This document shows positions 8,676 to 18,402 of a stretch of DNA of 64,000 nt, in pieces. Position 1 is the stretch's first letter. Every line of letters begins with the position of its first letter. Source of the stretch: DATFQI01 sp963831105. Lineage in GTDB: Bacteria > Actinomycetota > Thermoleophilia > Solirubrobacterales > Solirubrobacteraceae. The stretch spans positions 248,001 through 312,000 of the forward strand of contig CAWHOS010000010.1 of assembly GCA_963831105.1 (NCBI GenBank). The letters are read 5' to 3'. The translations under genes were made by a program, and so were the position numbers. The notes under the pieces are model-generated. The model had not been told where the DNA came from. It saw only the letters and a list, made by a program, of their open reading frames with translations, and did not search any database.

Positions 8676-9809
8676 CTAGCGGGCGGCGGGAGCGCGGCGC
8701 GGCGACTCCGCCAGCACGGCGGGCGGCGCGGTCATGTCGACCTTGTGCTCGTCGATCGTGCGGCCGGTCTGGACGCGCACGGTGGGCCGGTCGGGGTCGA
8801 GCGGGTCGACCGCGGCGACGACGCCGCGGCGGCCGTCGGGGAGCACGACCTCGTGGCCGACCGGATAGGGCATGACGACCGCGCGGAAGTGGCGCACGAC
8901 CTCCGAGCAGAACTGCGTGCCGGCGCCCTGGCGGATGATGCCGACGCCGACGTGCGGCTCGACCGCGCCGCTATAGACGCGTTTGCTGGTGACGGCGTCG
9001 TAGACGTCGGCGACGGCGGCGAAGCGGGCGAACTCGTGGATCGCGGTGCCCTTGAGTCCGTTGGGGTAGCCGGTCCCGTCGGGGCGCTCGTGATGGTCGC
9101 GGATCACGGAGACCGTCAGCGGCGAGAGGTCGGCGGCGCGCAGCAGCTCCACGCCGGCCTCGGGGTGCGTGCGCATGACCCCCATCTCAACGTCGGTCAG
9201 CCGCGCGGGCTTGTTGAGCACCTCCGGCGGGACGGCGAGCTTGCCGACGTCGTGCACGAGCAGGCCGATGCCGAGCTTGCGCAGGCGGTCGCCGAAGCGG
9301 TCGTAGCGGCGGCGGCCGCGGTAGTCGATCCAGCCCTCGCGCGTCCAGGCGCGGCGGGCGATCAGCAGCCCGAGCACGGAGACCTGGACGCTGTGGCGGT
9401 GCGTGTAGGCGTCGAAGGTGCCGAGGTCGTCGAGCGTGAGCGCGGCCTCTGGGATCTCCAGCAGGTCGGAGACGAGCGCGTCGGCGACCTCCGCGAGCGA
9501 GGCGACGATGCTGTCGGGCAGCCCCGCGCCCTGGCGCAGCGCGGTGCGGGCGGCGTCGAGCGCGTCGCCGGTGGCGCGGTGCACGCGCTCGCGCGTCTCA
9601 GGCGTGAGCGGCTCGACGACGTCGATGTCGCGCCCGAGGTCGTCCTCGATCCAGACGGAGCCGATGCCGGCCTGCGGCAGCGCCCTCGCGTAGCGCTCCG
9701 AGAGCAGGACGCCGGTGCGCAGCAGCGGGGCCGTGCCCGGCGGGCCCGTGACCACGTCGCGGGCGAGCTCCATCCCCTCGCGGATCTTGCGACACGGGAT
9801 CAGGCGCAT
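8676..9809 (-). CDS. HD-GYP domain protein, probable cyclic-di-GMP phosphodiesterase
   Basis: 377 aa from ATG 9809 (upstream in-frame sequence is non-homologous). The N-terminal part resembles the DUF3391-like region of HD-GYP proteins (RLIPCRKIREGMELARDVV). The HD-GYP domain carries the core LVHDVGKLAVP, a following MRTHPEAG, and the diagnostic RDHHERPDGTGYPNGLKG plus VADVYDAVTSKRVYS. All expected metal ligands are present, so hydrolysis of c-di-GMP is likely. A C-terminal beta-rich tail (VVLPDGRRGVVAAVDPLDPDRP) is typical of actinobacterial members. It lacks a receiver domain, so the input is unknown. Confidence 0.92.
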   Translation of the reverse strand: MRLIPCRKIREGMELARDVVTGPPGTAPLLRTGVLLSERYARALPQAGIGSVWIEDDLGRDIDVVEPLTPETRERVHRATGDALDAARTALRQGAGLPDSIVASLAEVADALVSDLLEIPEAALTLDDLGTFDAYTHRHSVQVSVLGLLIARRAWTREGWIDYRGRRRYDRFGDRLRKLGIGLLVHDVGKLAVPPEVLNKPARLTDVEMGVMRTHPEAGVELLRAADLSPLTVSVIRDHHERPDGTGYPNGLKGTAIHEFARFAAVADVYDAVTSKRVYSGAVEPHVGVGIIRQGAGTQFCSEVVRHFRAVVMPYPVGHEVVLPDGRRGVVAAVDPLDPDRPTVRVQTGRTIDEHKVDMTAPPAVLAESPRRAPAAR

Positions 9810-9894
9810 GGGTGGGGGCGGTGTCGCATGCGATGTTCGCGAGACGGAAAGCCTTCGCCCGGAGTGCTCGACCGCGTCCGGGATTCCTTGAGCG

Positions 9895-10792
9895 TCAGCG
9901 GCCGGGTTCCCACTCGGCCGGGTCCCCGACCGAGACCTCGGCGCCGAGCTCTGCGAGCACCCCGGCCAGGGCGTGCGTCCGGATCGCCCCGAAGTGGGTG
10001 ATGTGCGCGAGCACCCCGCCGTAGGTGAACGACATCGGCGGCTCGCACAAGGCATCGACGAACGCGTCGTCCCACGCGCCGCGGTCGCCGATCGAGCGCG
10101 CGATCCGCTCGAACGCGGGCGCGACCCGCTCGAAGCGCTCGATCAGCCGGCCGATCGCCGTGCTCGGGGAACGGCTCGCCGGCCATCGCCGCCACCCACA
10201 CCTCGAGCGTGAACACGAGCCGCTCGGCCATCACCGCCGCGCTCGCCTCCTCGCCCTCGAACCAGACGGTGACGAACCCGGGCCGCAGCGGCCGCTCCAG
10301 GTCCGCGGCCGGCAGCGACGCGGCCGCCGCGAGCAGCTCGCGCACCCGCGCCAGGTGACCACGCACGAGCCGTGCAAGAAAGGTGTCAGGCACGTTTCTT
10401 GCGCGGGCGGGGATGAGGATGCCGGCCGGGCCGTGGAAGTGGATCCCGTTCGGGGCGTCGAGCTCGACCGGCCGCCCCGAGCCCGCGAACGTGCTCGGCG
10501 GCTCCCCGTACGCGCGGGCGAAGGCGCGCGAGAATGCGGCGAGCGAGCCGTAGTCGGCGGCGGCCGCCGCTTCGGAGGCCGTGGCGACGCCCGCGCGCAG
10601 CTGCCACGCCGCGCGCTCGAGCAGCAGCCGCCGGCGCAGGGCGACCGGCGACTCGCCGGTGGCGGCCGCCAGCAGCCGGTCCAGGTGGTCGCGCGAGAAG
10701 TGGGCGCGCTCGGCCAGCGCGCGCCCGTCGGCGCCCGGCTCGTCGAGCGAGCCGAGCACGAGGTCGATCAGATCGCGGAGGCGGTCGGCCAT
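9895..10792 (-). CDS. AraC-family regulator fused to a DinB-like domain (one frameshift)
   Basis: Starts at ATG 10792. The N-terminal half is an AraC/XylS double helix-turn-helix (LAERAHFSRDHLDRLLAAATGE ... YGSLAAFSRAFARAYGEPPS) placed unusually at the amino end. The C-terminal half resembles a DinB/DUF664 four-helix bundle (FHGPAGILIP ... LVRGHLARVRELL ... YGGVLAHITHFGAIR), with spaced His residues that could bind metal. The frame changes near 10160: upstream reads to FPEHG and the continuation (TAIGRLIERFERVAPAFERIA) is one frame away; total length is not a multiple of three. The protein is conserved on both sides, so a one-base sequence error is likely. Confidence 0.75.
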
Positions 10793-10849
10793 TTGATCCC
10801 GTTCGACATCTTGCTCGACCGCGCCGGCGGCGGCGGGCATCCTCGCGTC

Positions 10850-11314
10850 ATGCCCAGCTGGTCCGACTTCGAGAGCGCGGCGCCCGAGCTCGCCGCGAGC
10901 GTCCGGCGCCACCTCGATGCCCACACCCACAAGACCCTCGCCACGATCCGCGCGGACGGCTCCCCGCGCATCTCGGGCATCGAGTCGAAGTTCGCCGAGG
11001 GCGAGCTGTGGATCGGCTCGATGCCGGCCGCGCGCAAGGCGCGCGACCTGCAGCACGACCCGCGCTTCGCCCTCCACAGCGGCTCCGCCGACCCGCCGGA
11101 GTGGGATGGCGACGCCAAGCTCGCCGGCGTCGTCGAGGAGATCACCGACTCCGAGCGCGTGGCGGAGATCAACGGCTCCGTGCACAGCACCTCCCACCTG
11201 TTCCGGCTCGACCTGCGCGAGGTCTCGACCGTCGGGCTCAACGCGGAGCGGACGAAGCTCGTGATCCGGATCTGGACGCCCGGGCGGGACGTGCGGACCA
11301 TCGAGCGCGAATGA
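10850..11314 (+). CDS. Pyridoxamine 5'-phosphate oxidase-like (split-barrel flavin) protein
   Basis: 154 aa. The pattern HKTLATIRADGSPRISGIE with GELWIGSMPAARKARDLQHDPRFALHS is characteristic of the PNPOx-like/F420-binding split beta-barrel. Actinobacterial members bind FMN, F420 or heme and reduce or sense small molecules; the specific cofactor is not decidable from sequence. It is divergent from the AraC-DinB gene (58 bp apart), with CATCCT 6 nt before the ATG as a possible leaderless -10. Its stop overlaps the next start (ATGA). Confidence 0.82.
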   Translation: MPSWSDFESAAPELAASVRRHLDAHTHKTLATIRADGSPRISGIESKFAEGELWIGSMPAARKARDLQHDPRFALHSGSADPPEWDGDAKLAGVVEEITDSERVAEINGSVHSTSHLFRLDLREVSTVGLNAERTKLVIRIWTPGRDVRTIERE

Positions 11315-11682
11315 GCGGCCGGCTCGAGCGGCTCGTCGAGCGCCTCGAGCTGCGGCCCACCGACCGCGTCCTCGAGATCGGCTGCGGCCACGGCGTCGCC
11401 GCCGCGCTCGTGTGCGAGCGCCTCGACGGCGGCGCCTACACCGCCGTCGACCGATCGCCGAAGATGATCGAGGCGGCCCGCCGCCGCAACGCCGCGCACG
11501 TGCGGGCCGGGCGGGCCGAGTTCCTCGTGATGGCGCTCGAGGGGCTCGACCTCGGCGAGCGCCGCTTCGACGTGATCTTCGCCGCGCGCGTCGGCCTCTT
11601 TCACCGCGAGCCCGCGCGCGCCCGCGCCCTTGCCGAGCCTTGGCTGGCGGCCGGCGGGCGGCTGGTCACGCAGTACGACTAG
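11311..11682 (+). CDS. Class I SAM-dependent methyltransferase (short)
   Basis: 123 aa, short for the family. Motif I is clear (DRVLEIGCGHGVAAALVCERL), with the acidic residue of motif II (YTAVDRSPKMIEAA) and motif IV-like RRFDVIFAARVGLF. The usual C-terminal strands are cut short after LAAGGRLVTQYD, so it is a minimal Rossmann core or has lost its tail. Overlapping ATGA junction with the PNPOx-like gene suggests a two-gene operon. Its end runs 17 nt into the 3' end of the convergent inhibitor gene. The substrate is unknown. Confidence 0.8.
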   Translation: MSGRLERLVERLELRPTDRVLEIGCGHGVAAALVCERLDGGAYTAVDRSPKMIEAARRRNAAHVRAGRAEFLVMALEGLDLGERRFDVIFAARVGLFHREPARARALAEPWLAAGGRLVTQYD

Positions 11683-11992
11683 CGCGGCCGAGCTCGGCGA
11701 GCAGCTCCCAGATCGCCGGCGGCGACCCGTCGCCCGTCCGCACCGACAGCCGCAGCGTGTCGATCTGGATCTCCGCGCGCAAGTCGTCGCTGATCGGCCC
11801 TGGCTGCTCCTGCCCCGCGCCGGCGCACGCCGCCGACTCGGCGAGCGCACCGAGCCGCTCCGCCTCCGCTGGCTCGAGCGGGCGGGTCCCCAGGCTGCGG
11901 CCCTTGTCGATCACCTCGATCGTGCCGTCGCTGACGAGCACGCGCCGATCGAGCCCGAGCACGCCGCCGCGCTGGTGGACCTCGATCCGCAT
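11666..11992 (-). CDS. Emfourin-like protease inhibitor
   Basis: 108 aa. The pattern MRIEVHQRGGVLGLDRRVLVSDG, then PLEPAEAERLGALAESAA, then LRAEIQIDTLRLSVRTGDGSPP and a terminal helix matches my recollection of emfourin (M4in), the inhibitor encoded beside protealysin-like M4 proteases. It follows the metalloprotease gene by only 18 nt on the same strand, the arrangement expected for a protease-inhibitor pair. No signal peptide is visible in either protein, so both may act inside the cell. Family assignment rests on the fold pattern and context. Confidence 0.65.
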   Translation of the reverse strand: MRIEVHQRGGVLGLDRRVLVSDGTIEVIDKGRSLGTRPLEPAEAERLGALAESAACAGAGQEQPGPISDDLRAEIQIDTLRLSVRTGDGSPPAIWELLAELGRASRTA

Positions 11993-12010
11993 GCGCCGAC
12001 GATAACCTGG

Positions 12011-13489
12011 TCAGGAGGCGGGCGCGCGGGCGTCGAACTCCACGTCGATCGCCTCGCCGTGGCGACCGCCGAAGAGGCGGGCGTCCACAGTGTGCAGGGC
12101 GGTCCTGGCCTCTTCGAACGTGCTCGCCGGCCCGAGGAAGTCGAGCGACTCGACCGCGAGCCGGTCCGTGTCGGCGCGGCCCGCGCGGCCGCGTAGGCCC
12201 CACAGCACCGCCGCCCAGACGGCGCCCAGGTCGTGCTCCTCGCCGCGGTAGCCGGGCGGGAAGCGCAGGTTCGGGTCGGTGGCGTTGCGCGCCCCATCCG
12301 GGTCGTCGGCGATGAACGGACCGAGCCGCGGGTCGTCGAGCAGCGAGGCCGCGAAGTAGTCGCTGAAGCCTTCGCTGAGGCCGCGCGCCTCCGTGTCGCG
12401 TGCGAAGCTGCGGCCGAGCCGGCAGATCGCGTCCGAGACCGCGTGCCCGAGCTCGTGGACGACCACGGAGGCGTCGCGAGCGCTCGAGCGATCGCCGAAC
12501 ATCCCGAAATGCAGGTCGCCCGCGTCCGGGCTGTAGTACGCATTTTCCGGCGAGACGGGATCGCGGACGACGATATGCATCGGCGCGAACGGCGCCGCCG
12601 CCAGCAGGGGCGGGTCAGTCAGCGTACGAAACCACTCGAGCGCCCGCCAGGCGTGATGGTAGACCTGCGGCTCGTCGAACTCCGCGCGCGCCGGGTCCGC
12701 GGTGAAGTCGCGGTCGGCGCGGACGATCCGCCCGCCGGCGGCCGGCCCGACGTCCAGGGAGCGGCCGTGCAGCAGGCGGCCGGGCTCGTCGAGACCCTCG
12801 AGCGTCGCGTCGACCAGCTCAGGGGTCGTCAGCGGGTCGGCCGGGAAGACGCGGGCGCGGCCCGTGGCCGTCGACGCCTGGTTGCTCGCGAGCAACAGGG
12901 CGAGATCGTCGGCGCGCAGGTACGCACGCACGTCGGCGGCGTCCTCGGGCACGCGGAAGCGGACCTCGTAGGCCCACGCGCCGCCCTCGCCGAGCGGGAA
13001 CACGACGGGCTCGGGCGTCGCCGCCCGGAGGTCGTCGACGCCGAGGTGCTCAGCGCATGCGCGCAGCACCTCGCGCGGATCCAGCGCCGGCCGGGCGCCG
13101 GGGTCGCGCGCCTCGAGGTCGCCGAGCGGGCGCCCCGTGACGCCGTAGACGCCGCGCTCGTCCTCGTGCAGGTCGACCTCCGAGCCGACGACGCGCGCTC
13201 CGCGCAACAACTGGGCGAAGCGCTCGTGCGTGCCCGTGGCGGTTCGCCGCACCGCCGTCCGCCGCGTGCCATGGACCGCCGCCAGCGCGCCCGACTCCGG
13301 CGCCCCGGCGAAGCGCACGCTCACCGCTGCGGGGTCCTCGGGCAGCGGCTCGGACGCCAGCAGGAAGAACCCGCGCCGTGCGACCTGCTCGAACGGCGCC
13401 TCGACCCGCACGCCGGGGGTGCCCAGCAGCGGCGCGAGGTCCACCTCCGCCCGCTCGTAGCGCTCCCATCCCGCCGCTCGTCTCACCAC
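12011..13489 (-). CDS. Thermolysin-like (M4/M36-like) metalloprotease
   Basis: 492 aa, GTG start at 13489 with TATCGT 10 nt upstream. The N-terminal half is a propeptide-like region: an FTP/PepSY pattern (ERFAQLLRGARVVGSEVDLHEDERGVYGVTG, about residues 88-120). The catalytic half has the zinc-binding VVVHELGHAVSDAI (His345, Glu346, His349) and the downstream third-ligand motif GLSEGFSDYFAAS with Glu373, as in gluzincins. HELGH and SEGFSD are nearer to M36/M4-like outliers than to canonical thermolysin (HEXTH, NEXXSD). No signal peptide is evident. The adjacent emfourin-like gene implies regulated proteolysis. Confidence 0.85.
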   Translation of the reverse strand: MVRRAAGWERYERAEVDLAPLLGTPGVRVEAPFEQVARRGFFLLASEPLPEDPAAVSVRFAGAPESGALAAVHGTRRTAVRRTATGTHERFAQLLRGARVVGSEVDLHEDERGVYGVTGRPLGDLEARDPGARPALDPREVLRACAEHLGVDDLRAATPEPVVFPLGEGGAWAYEVRFRVPEDAADVRAYLRADDLALLLASNQASTATGRARVFPADPLTTPELVDATLEGLDEPGRLLHGRSLDVGPAAGGRIVRADRDFTADPARAEFDEPQVYHHAWRALEWFRTLTDPPLLAAAPFAPMHIVVRDPVSPENAYYSPDAGDLHFGMFGDRSSARDASVVVHELGHAVSDAICRLGRSFARDTEARGLSEGFSDYFAASLLDDPRLGPFIADDPDGARNATDPNLRFPPGYRGEEHDLGAVWAAVLWGLRGRAGRADTDRLAVESLDFLGPASTFEEARTALHTVDARLFGGRHGEAIDVEFDARAPAS

Positions 13490-13553
13490 GAGGTCGGCGA
13501 CGATAGATGAGTTGCGGCGCGTCCGCCGGTCGAAGGATCATGGAAACACGACC

Positions 13554-13820
13554 ATGACCACCGTTCGGCTGCGAGAACCGCTCAAGCGCCTCGCCGGGGG
13601 AAGGGCCGACCACGCGCTGGAGGGCGCGACGGTCGCCGACGTGCTGGCGGCGCTCGAGCGCGAGCAGCCGGCGCTCGCGGGCTGGATCCTCGACGAGCGC
13701 GGCGAGCTGCGCCGCCACATCAACGTCTACGTCCGCGGCGAGCCCGGGGGGCCGGACACGCCCGTCGGTGACGGCGACCGCGTCGACGTCCTGCCCGCGA
13801 TCTCCGGAGGCGCGCGATGA
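13554..13820 (+). CDS. MoaD/ThiS-family ubiquitin-like sulfur carrier
   Basis: 88 aa beta-grasp protein: TTVRLREPLKRLAGGRADHALEGATVADVLAALE, RHINVYVRGE and the tail GDRVDVLPAISGGAR. The Gly-Gly that is adenylated in MoaD/ThiS is followed by two residues (AR), so a trimming step would be needed if it is a functional carrier. In actinobacteria this family is often paired with a sialidase/BNR-like gene, as here, where the neighbour starts 4 nt before its stop. The sulfur acceptor is unknown. Confidence 0.82.
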   Translation: MTTVRLREPLKRLAGGRADHALEGATVADVLAALEREQPALAGWILDERGELRRHINVYVRGEPGGPDTPVGDGDRVDVLPAISGGAR

Positions 13821-14158
13821 CCGAGCTGCTCGTAGGGGCCAAGAAGGGGCTGTTCGTGCTCGAGGGCGACCCCGCCGGCGGTTTCGAGGTCACCGCCCGC
13901 GCGTTCGCGGGCGAGCCCGTCGAGTACGCGATGCGCGACCCCGCACGGCAACGAGGGCATCCGCCCGCGCTACGTGCCCGACGACGCCAAGCCTGACCGT
14001 GCTGCGCCAGGCCTTCGACCGCGCGGGCTCCGGCGACGCGCTCGAGCTGTACTTCGGCAGCACGTCCGGCGCGCGTCTACGGGTCACCCGACGCGGGCGG
14101 GAGCTGGACGGCCGTGGCCGAGCACCTCCCGCCGGTCTACTCCGTCAGGACGGCGTGA
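13817..14158 (+). pseudogene. Remnant of a sialidase/BNR-repeat-like (WD40/YVTN-type) gene
   Basis: Begins normally (MTELLVGAKKGLFVLEG ... GEPVEYAMRDP), then jumps at about 13937 into what is normally the C-terminal third: NEGIRPRYVPDDA in another frame, LTVLRQAFDRAG ... LELYFGSTSGA, and after a further frame change VYGSPDAGGSWTAVAEHLPPVYSVRTA ending at 14158. Full-length relatives are roughly 350 residues, so more than 200 internal residues are missing and three frames are used. It is either a decayed gene or a misassembly collapsed between repeats. It overlaps the MoaD-like stop (ATGA) and the convergent VOC gene. Confidence 0.72.
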
Positions 14159-14516
14159 CGATCTGCTGAACCGCCCAGTTGTTCCCGTCGGGGTCGGCGA
14201 AGAAGACGAACCGGCCCCACGGGAACTCCTGCACGTCGCTGACCGGCACGCCGCGCCCCGAGAGGTCGGCGTGCGCGGCGTCGGCGTCGTCGACGACGAG
14301 CTGCAGGCCCTTCACCGAGCCCGGCTCGGCGTCGGTGACGCCGGTGCCGATCGCGATCGAGCACGCCGACCCGGGCGGCGTGAGCTGGACGAAGCGCAGC
14401 TCGTCGGAGATCCGGTGGTCGTGGTCGGGGTTGAAGCCGGCCTGGTCGACGTAGAACGCCTTCGCGCGGTCGACATCGGAGACGGGGACGGCGACGAGCT
14501 CGAGCCGGTAGTCCAT
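14145..14516 (-). CDS. VOC-family (glyoxalase-like) protein
   Basis: 123 aa single beta-alpha-beta-beta-beta pair protein: LELVAVPVSDVDRAKAFYVDQAGFN, then ELRFVQLTPPGSACSIAIG, and FPWGRFVFFADPDGNNWAVQQ, typical of vicinal oxygen chelate proteins. The metal-ligand positions differ from true glyoxalase I, so enzymatic activity is uncertain. It starts 1 nt after the adjacent VOC gene's stop and probably shares its transcript. Confidence 0.88.
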   Translation of the reverse strand: MDYRLELVAVPVSDVDRAKAFYVDQAGFNPDHDHRISDELRFVQLTPPGSACSIAIGTGVTDAEPGSVKGLQLVVDDADAAHADLSGRGVPVSDVQEFPWGRFVFFADPDGNNWAVQQIVTPS

Positions 14517-14517
14517 G

Positions 14518-14877
14518 TCAGCCCTCCCGGGGCGCGTAGCGGGAATGCAGCATCAGGGCGTTGCCGTCGGGGTCGGCCAGGAAGGCCATCTTGCAGACGC
14601 CGGTGTCGGTGGTCCCGAGGAACTCCACTCCGCGCGAGGAGAGCTCGGCCTGGGCCGCCTCGATGTCGTCGACGTGCAGCGCCGCATGGGAGGCGCGGTT
14701 GGGGTGGAACTCCATGCCGAGCTTCTCGGGCTCGTAGATGGCGAAGCACGTCTCGCCGGCCCAGAACTCGTACTGGGCCTTGTCGTCCGGCCGCAAGCCG
14801 AGCGTGTCGACGTAGAAGGCGCGGCTGCGGTCGGCGTCCCGCGACGGGACGGCGAGGAAGTCGAGCGATGAGATCAT
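14518..14877 (-). CDS. VOC-family (glyoxalase-like) protein
   Basis: 119 aa. LDFLAVPSRDADRSRAFYVDTLGLRPD, CFAIYEPEKLGMEFHPN, HAALHVDDIEAAQAELSSRGVEF and MAFLADPDGNALMLHSRY are classic for the VOC superfamily. It is immediately upstream of a second VOC gene, with which it shares the same layout but limited identity, suggesting an old tandem duplication. Members act on toxic aldehydes, antibiotics or aromatics; the substrate is not readable. Confidence 0.88.
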   Translation of the reverse strand: MISSLDFLAVPSRDADRSRAFYVDTLGLRPDDKAQYEFWAGETCFAIYEPEKLGMEFHPNRASHAALHVDDIEAAQAELSSRGVEFLGTTDTGVCKMAFLADPDGNALMLHSRYAPREG

Positions 14878-14889
14878 CGCCCGATCGTC

Positions 14890-15681
14890 TCAGACCTCGA
14901 CGGTCTCGCCCACGCCGATCGGCAGCCAGCGGATGCTGTCGCGCACGGATGCCGGAGCCGAGGCGAACACCGGCTCGATCGCCTCGCGCTGCTGGCGGAA
15001 GTGCTGCCAGCCCTCGTAGTGGACGGGGATCGCCGTGCGCGGGCGCAGCTCGCCGAGCAGCTCGACCGCCTGCTCGGCGGTCATCGTGTAACGCAGCGGA
15101 CCCGTGACCGGGAAGCGCACGCCGCCGAGGTGCACGAGCGCGGTGCCGACGTCGATCCGCACCGCGACCTCGCGCACGCCGCCGTAGAGGACGGTGTCGC
15201 CCGAGATCCACAGCGCGCCGTGCCGCTGGCCCTCCCAGCGCAGGGCGAAGCCGATCACGTCGCCGACCAGCGGGTGCGAGAGCGGCGGCCCGTGGCGGCA
15301 GGGGGTGGCGGTGACCTCGATCGGCGCGCGCCCCTCGCCCTCGAGCGTCGTCGACTGCCAGTCGGCCAGCCCGCGCGCGCCGCCGCCGAGCCGGCGCGCG
15401 CCCGCGGTCGTGGTGATCACCTCGCCGGCCGAGGAGAGCAGCGCCCGCCCTGCGGCGTCGAGGTTGTCGTCGTGGTGGTCGTGGCTGAGCAGGACGGCGT
15501 CGATGCGCCCGAGCGCCTCGGGCGCGAGCGCCGGCCCCGCGGTCTTGCGCGACCCGGTCCCCCAGCCGAAGCTGTAGTGGCGGCCGGGGGCGTCGAACGT
15601 CGGGTCGGTGAGCAGCCGGTGGCCCTCGGCCTCGATCAGGACCGTAGGGCCGCCGACGTGCGTGATGCGGACCTCGCTCAC
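14890..15681 (-). CDS. MBL-fold metal-dependent hydrolase (UlaG/RomA-like)
   Basis: 263 aa from GTG 15681, overlapping the stop of the upstream hydrolase by 4 nt. The metallo-beta-lactamase signature is LLSHDHHDDNLD, preceded by the first strand GGPTVLIEAEGHRLLTDPTFD; later motifs are ATPCRHGPP, WISGDTVLYGG and IPVHYEGWQHF. This pattern is that of the UlaG/NAPE-PLD-like branch, acting on phosphoesters or lactones. Coupling to an alpha/beta hydrolase suggests a shared catabolic step that cannot be specified. Confidence 0.87.
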   Translation of the reverse strand: MSEVRITHVGGPTVLIEAEGHRLLTDPTFDAPGRHYSFGWGTGSRKTAGPALAPEALGRIDAVLLSHDHHDDNLDAAGRALLSSAGEVITTTAGARRLGGGARGLADWQSTTLEGEGRAPIEVTATPCRHGPPLSHPLVGDVIGFALRWEGQRHGALWISGDTVLYGGVREVAVRIDVGTALVHLGGVRFPVTGPLRYTMTAEQAVELLGELRPRTAIPVHYEGWQHFRQQREAIEPVFASAPASVRDSIRWLPIGVGETVEV

Positions 15682-16490
15682 ACCCTTGCGGGCTCCTTGC
15701 GGTGGTTCATCGCCCACTCGAGCGCGTGGTCGGCGACCTCGCGCCACTCCGGGCAGGACGGCAGCAGGTGCGGCCCCTCGAACTCGACGATCTCCGTCAC
15801 CGTGTCCGACTTGTAGTGCTTGAGGTTGCTCTGCTGGACCTTGGGCGGCATCAGGTGGTCCTGCTTGCCGGAGATGAACAGCAGCGGCGCGCGGTCGTCG
15901 TTCTTGTAGTTCACCCAGTTGTCGTCCTTGCCGGGGTGCACGTTGGCCAGCGCGGTCGCCCAGAACACGCCGCCGCTGGCGGGCACGTGGTAGCGCTCGT
16001 ACAGGCGCAGCGACTCCTCCTCGCTGAACGTGTTCGCGAAGGCGTAGTGCCACTGCTCCGCCGTGAGGCCGACCGCACGGTGGCGGTTGGCCGGGTTCTT
16101 GAGCACCGGGAAGGCCGACTTGATCTGCGTCAGCGGCACGACAGGCACGCCCTCGGTCGGCGCGGAGTTGATCGCCACGCCGCAGGCGCCGCAGCCGTGA
16201 TCGAGCAGGATCTGGGTGAGCACGCCGCCCGCGGAGTGGCCCATCAGGATCGGCGGCTCGTCGAGCCCGCGGATCAGCTCCTCGATCTTCGCGACGGCGT
16301 CCGGGATCGACAGGTTCACGATCGGCGTCGGGTCGGCGTTGAGCGCCTCGACCTCGACCTCGAAGCCCGGGTAGGCCGGGGTGTGAACCTCGTGGCCCTT
16401 GGCCTCGAAGTACGCCTTCCACTCCTCCCAGCTCCTGGGCGTGACCCAGAAGCCGTGGATGAGCACGATAGGTGGCTTAGTGGTCGTCAT
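15678..16490 (-). CDS. Alpha/beta-hydrolase
   Basis: 270 aa. The oxyanion-hole region VLIHGFW, nucleophile elbow MGHSAGG, acid-region LFISGKQDHLMPP and catalytic His in EGPHLLPS give a complete catalytic triad. The TANNNT element TAGCGT lies 6 nt before the ATG, so the mRNA may be leaderless. It is the first gene of a two-gene operon with the MBL-fold enzyme. Esterase, lactonase or C-C hydrolase activity are all possible. Confidence 0.88.
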   Translation of the reverse strand: MTTTKPPIVLIHGFWVTPRSWEEWKAYFEAKGHEVHTPAYPGFEVEVEALNADPTPIVNLSIPDAVAKIEELIRGLDEPPILMGHSAGGVLTQILLDHGCGACGVAINSAPTEGVPVVPLTQIKSAFPVLKNPANRHRAVGLTAEQWHYAFANTFSEEESLRLYERYHVPASGGVFWATALANVHPGKDDNWVNYKNDDRAPLLFISGKQDHLMPPKVQQSNLKHYKSDTVTEIVEFEGPHLLPSCPEWREVADHALEWAMNHRKEPARV

Positions 16491-16496
16491 CCGGCG

Positions 16497-16502
16497 ACGC
16501 TA
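16497..16502 (-). promoter_or_regulatory. TANNNT -10 of a leaderless transcript (alpha/beta-hydrolase)
   Basis: TAGCGT ends 6 nt before the ATG at 16490; no Shine-Dalgarno is present. Confidence 0.5.
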
Positions 16503-16540
16503 TCCGCGCCGCAGGGACGTCACATAACGCAGATATCCGG

Positions 16541-18376
<1,836 letters not shown>

Positions 18377-18385
18377 GGCCGCGAG

Positions 18386-18391
18386 AGGGTA
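18386..18391 (-). promoter_or_regulatory. TANNNT -10 upstream of typA
   Basis: TACCCT lies 9 nt before the typA ATG, within the 26-bp gap to the divergent DksA-like gene. Confidence 0.45.
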
Positions 18392-18402
18392 GAAGGGTTC
18401 CC

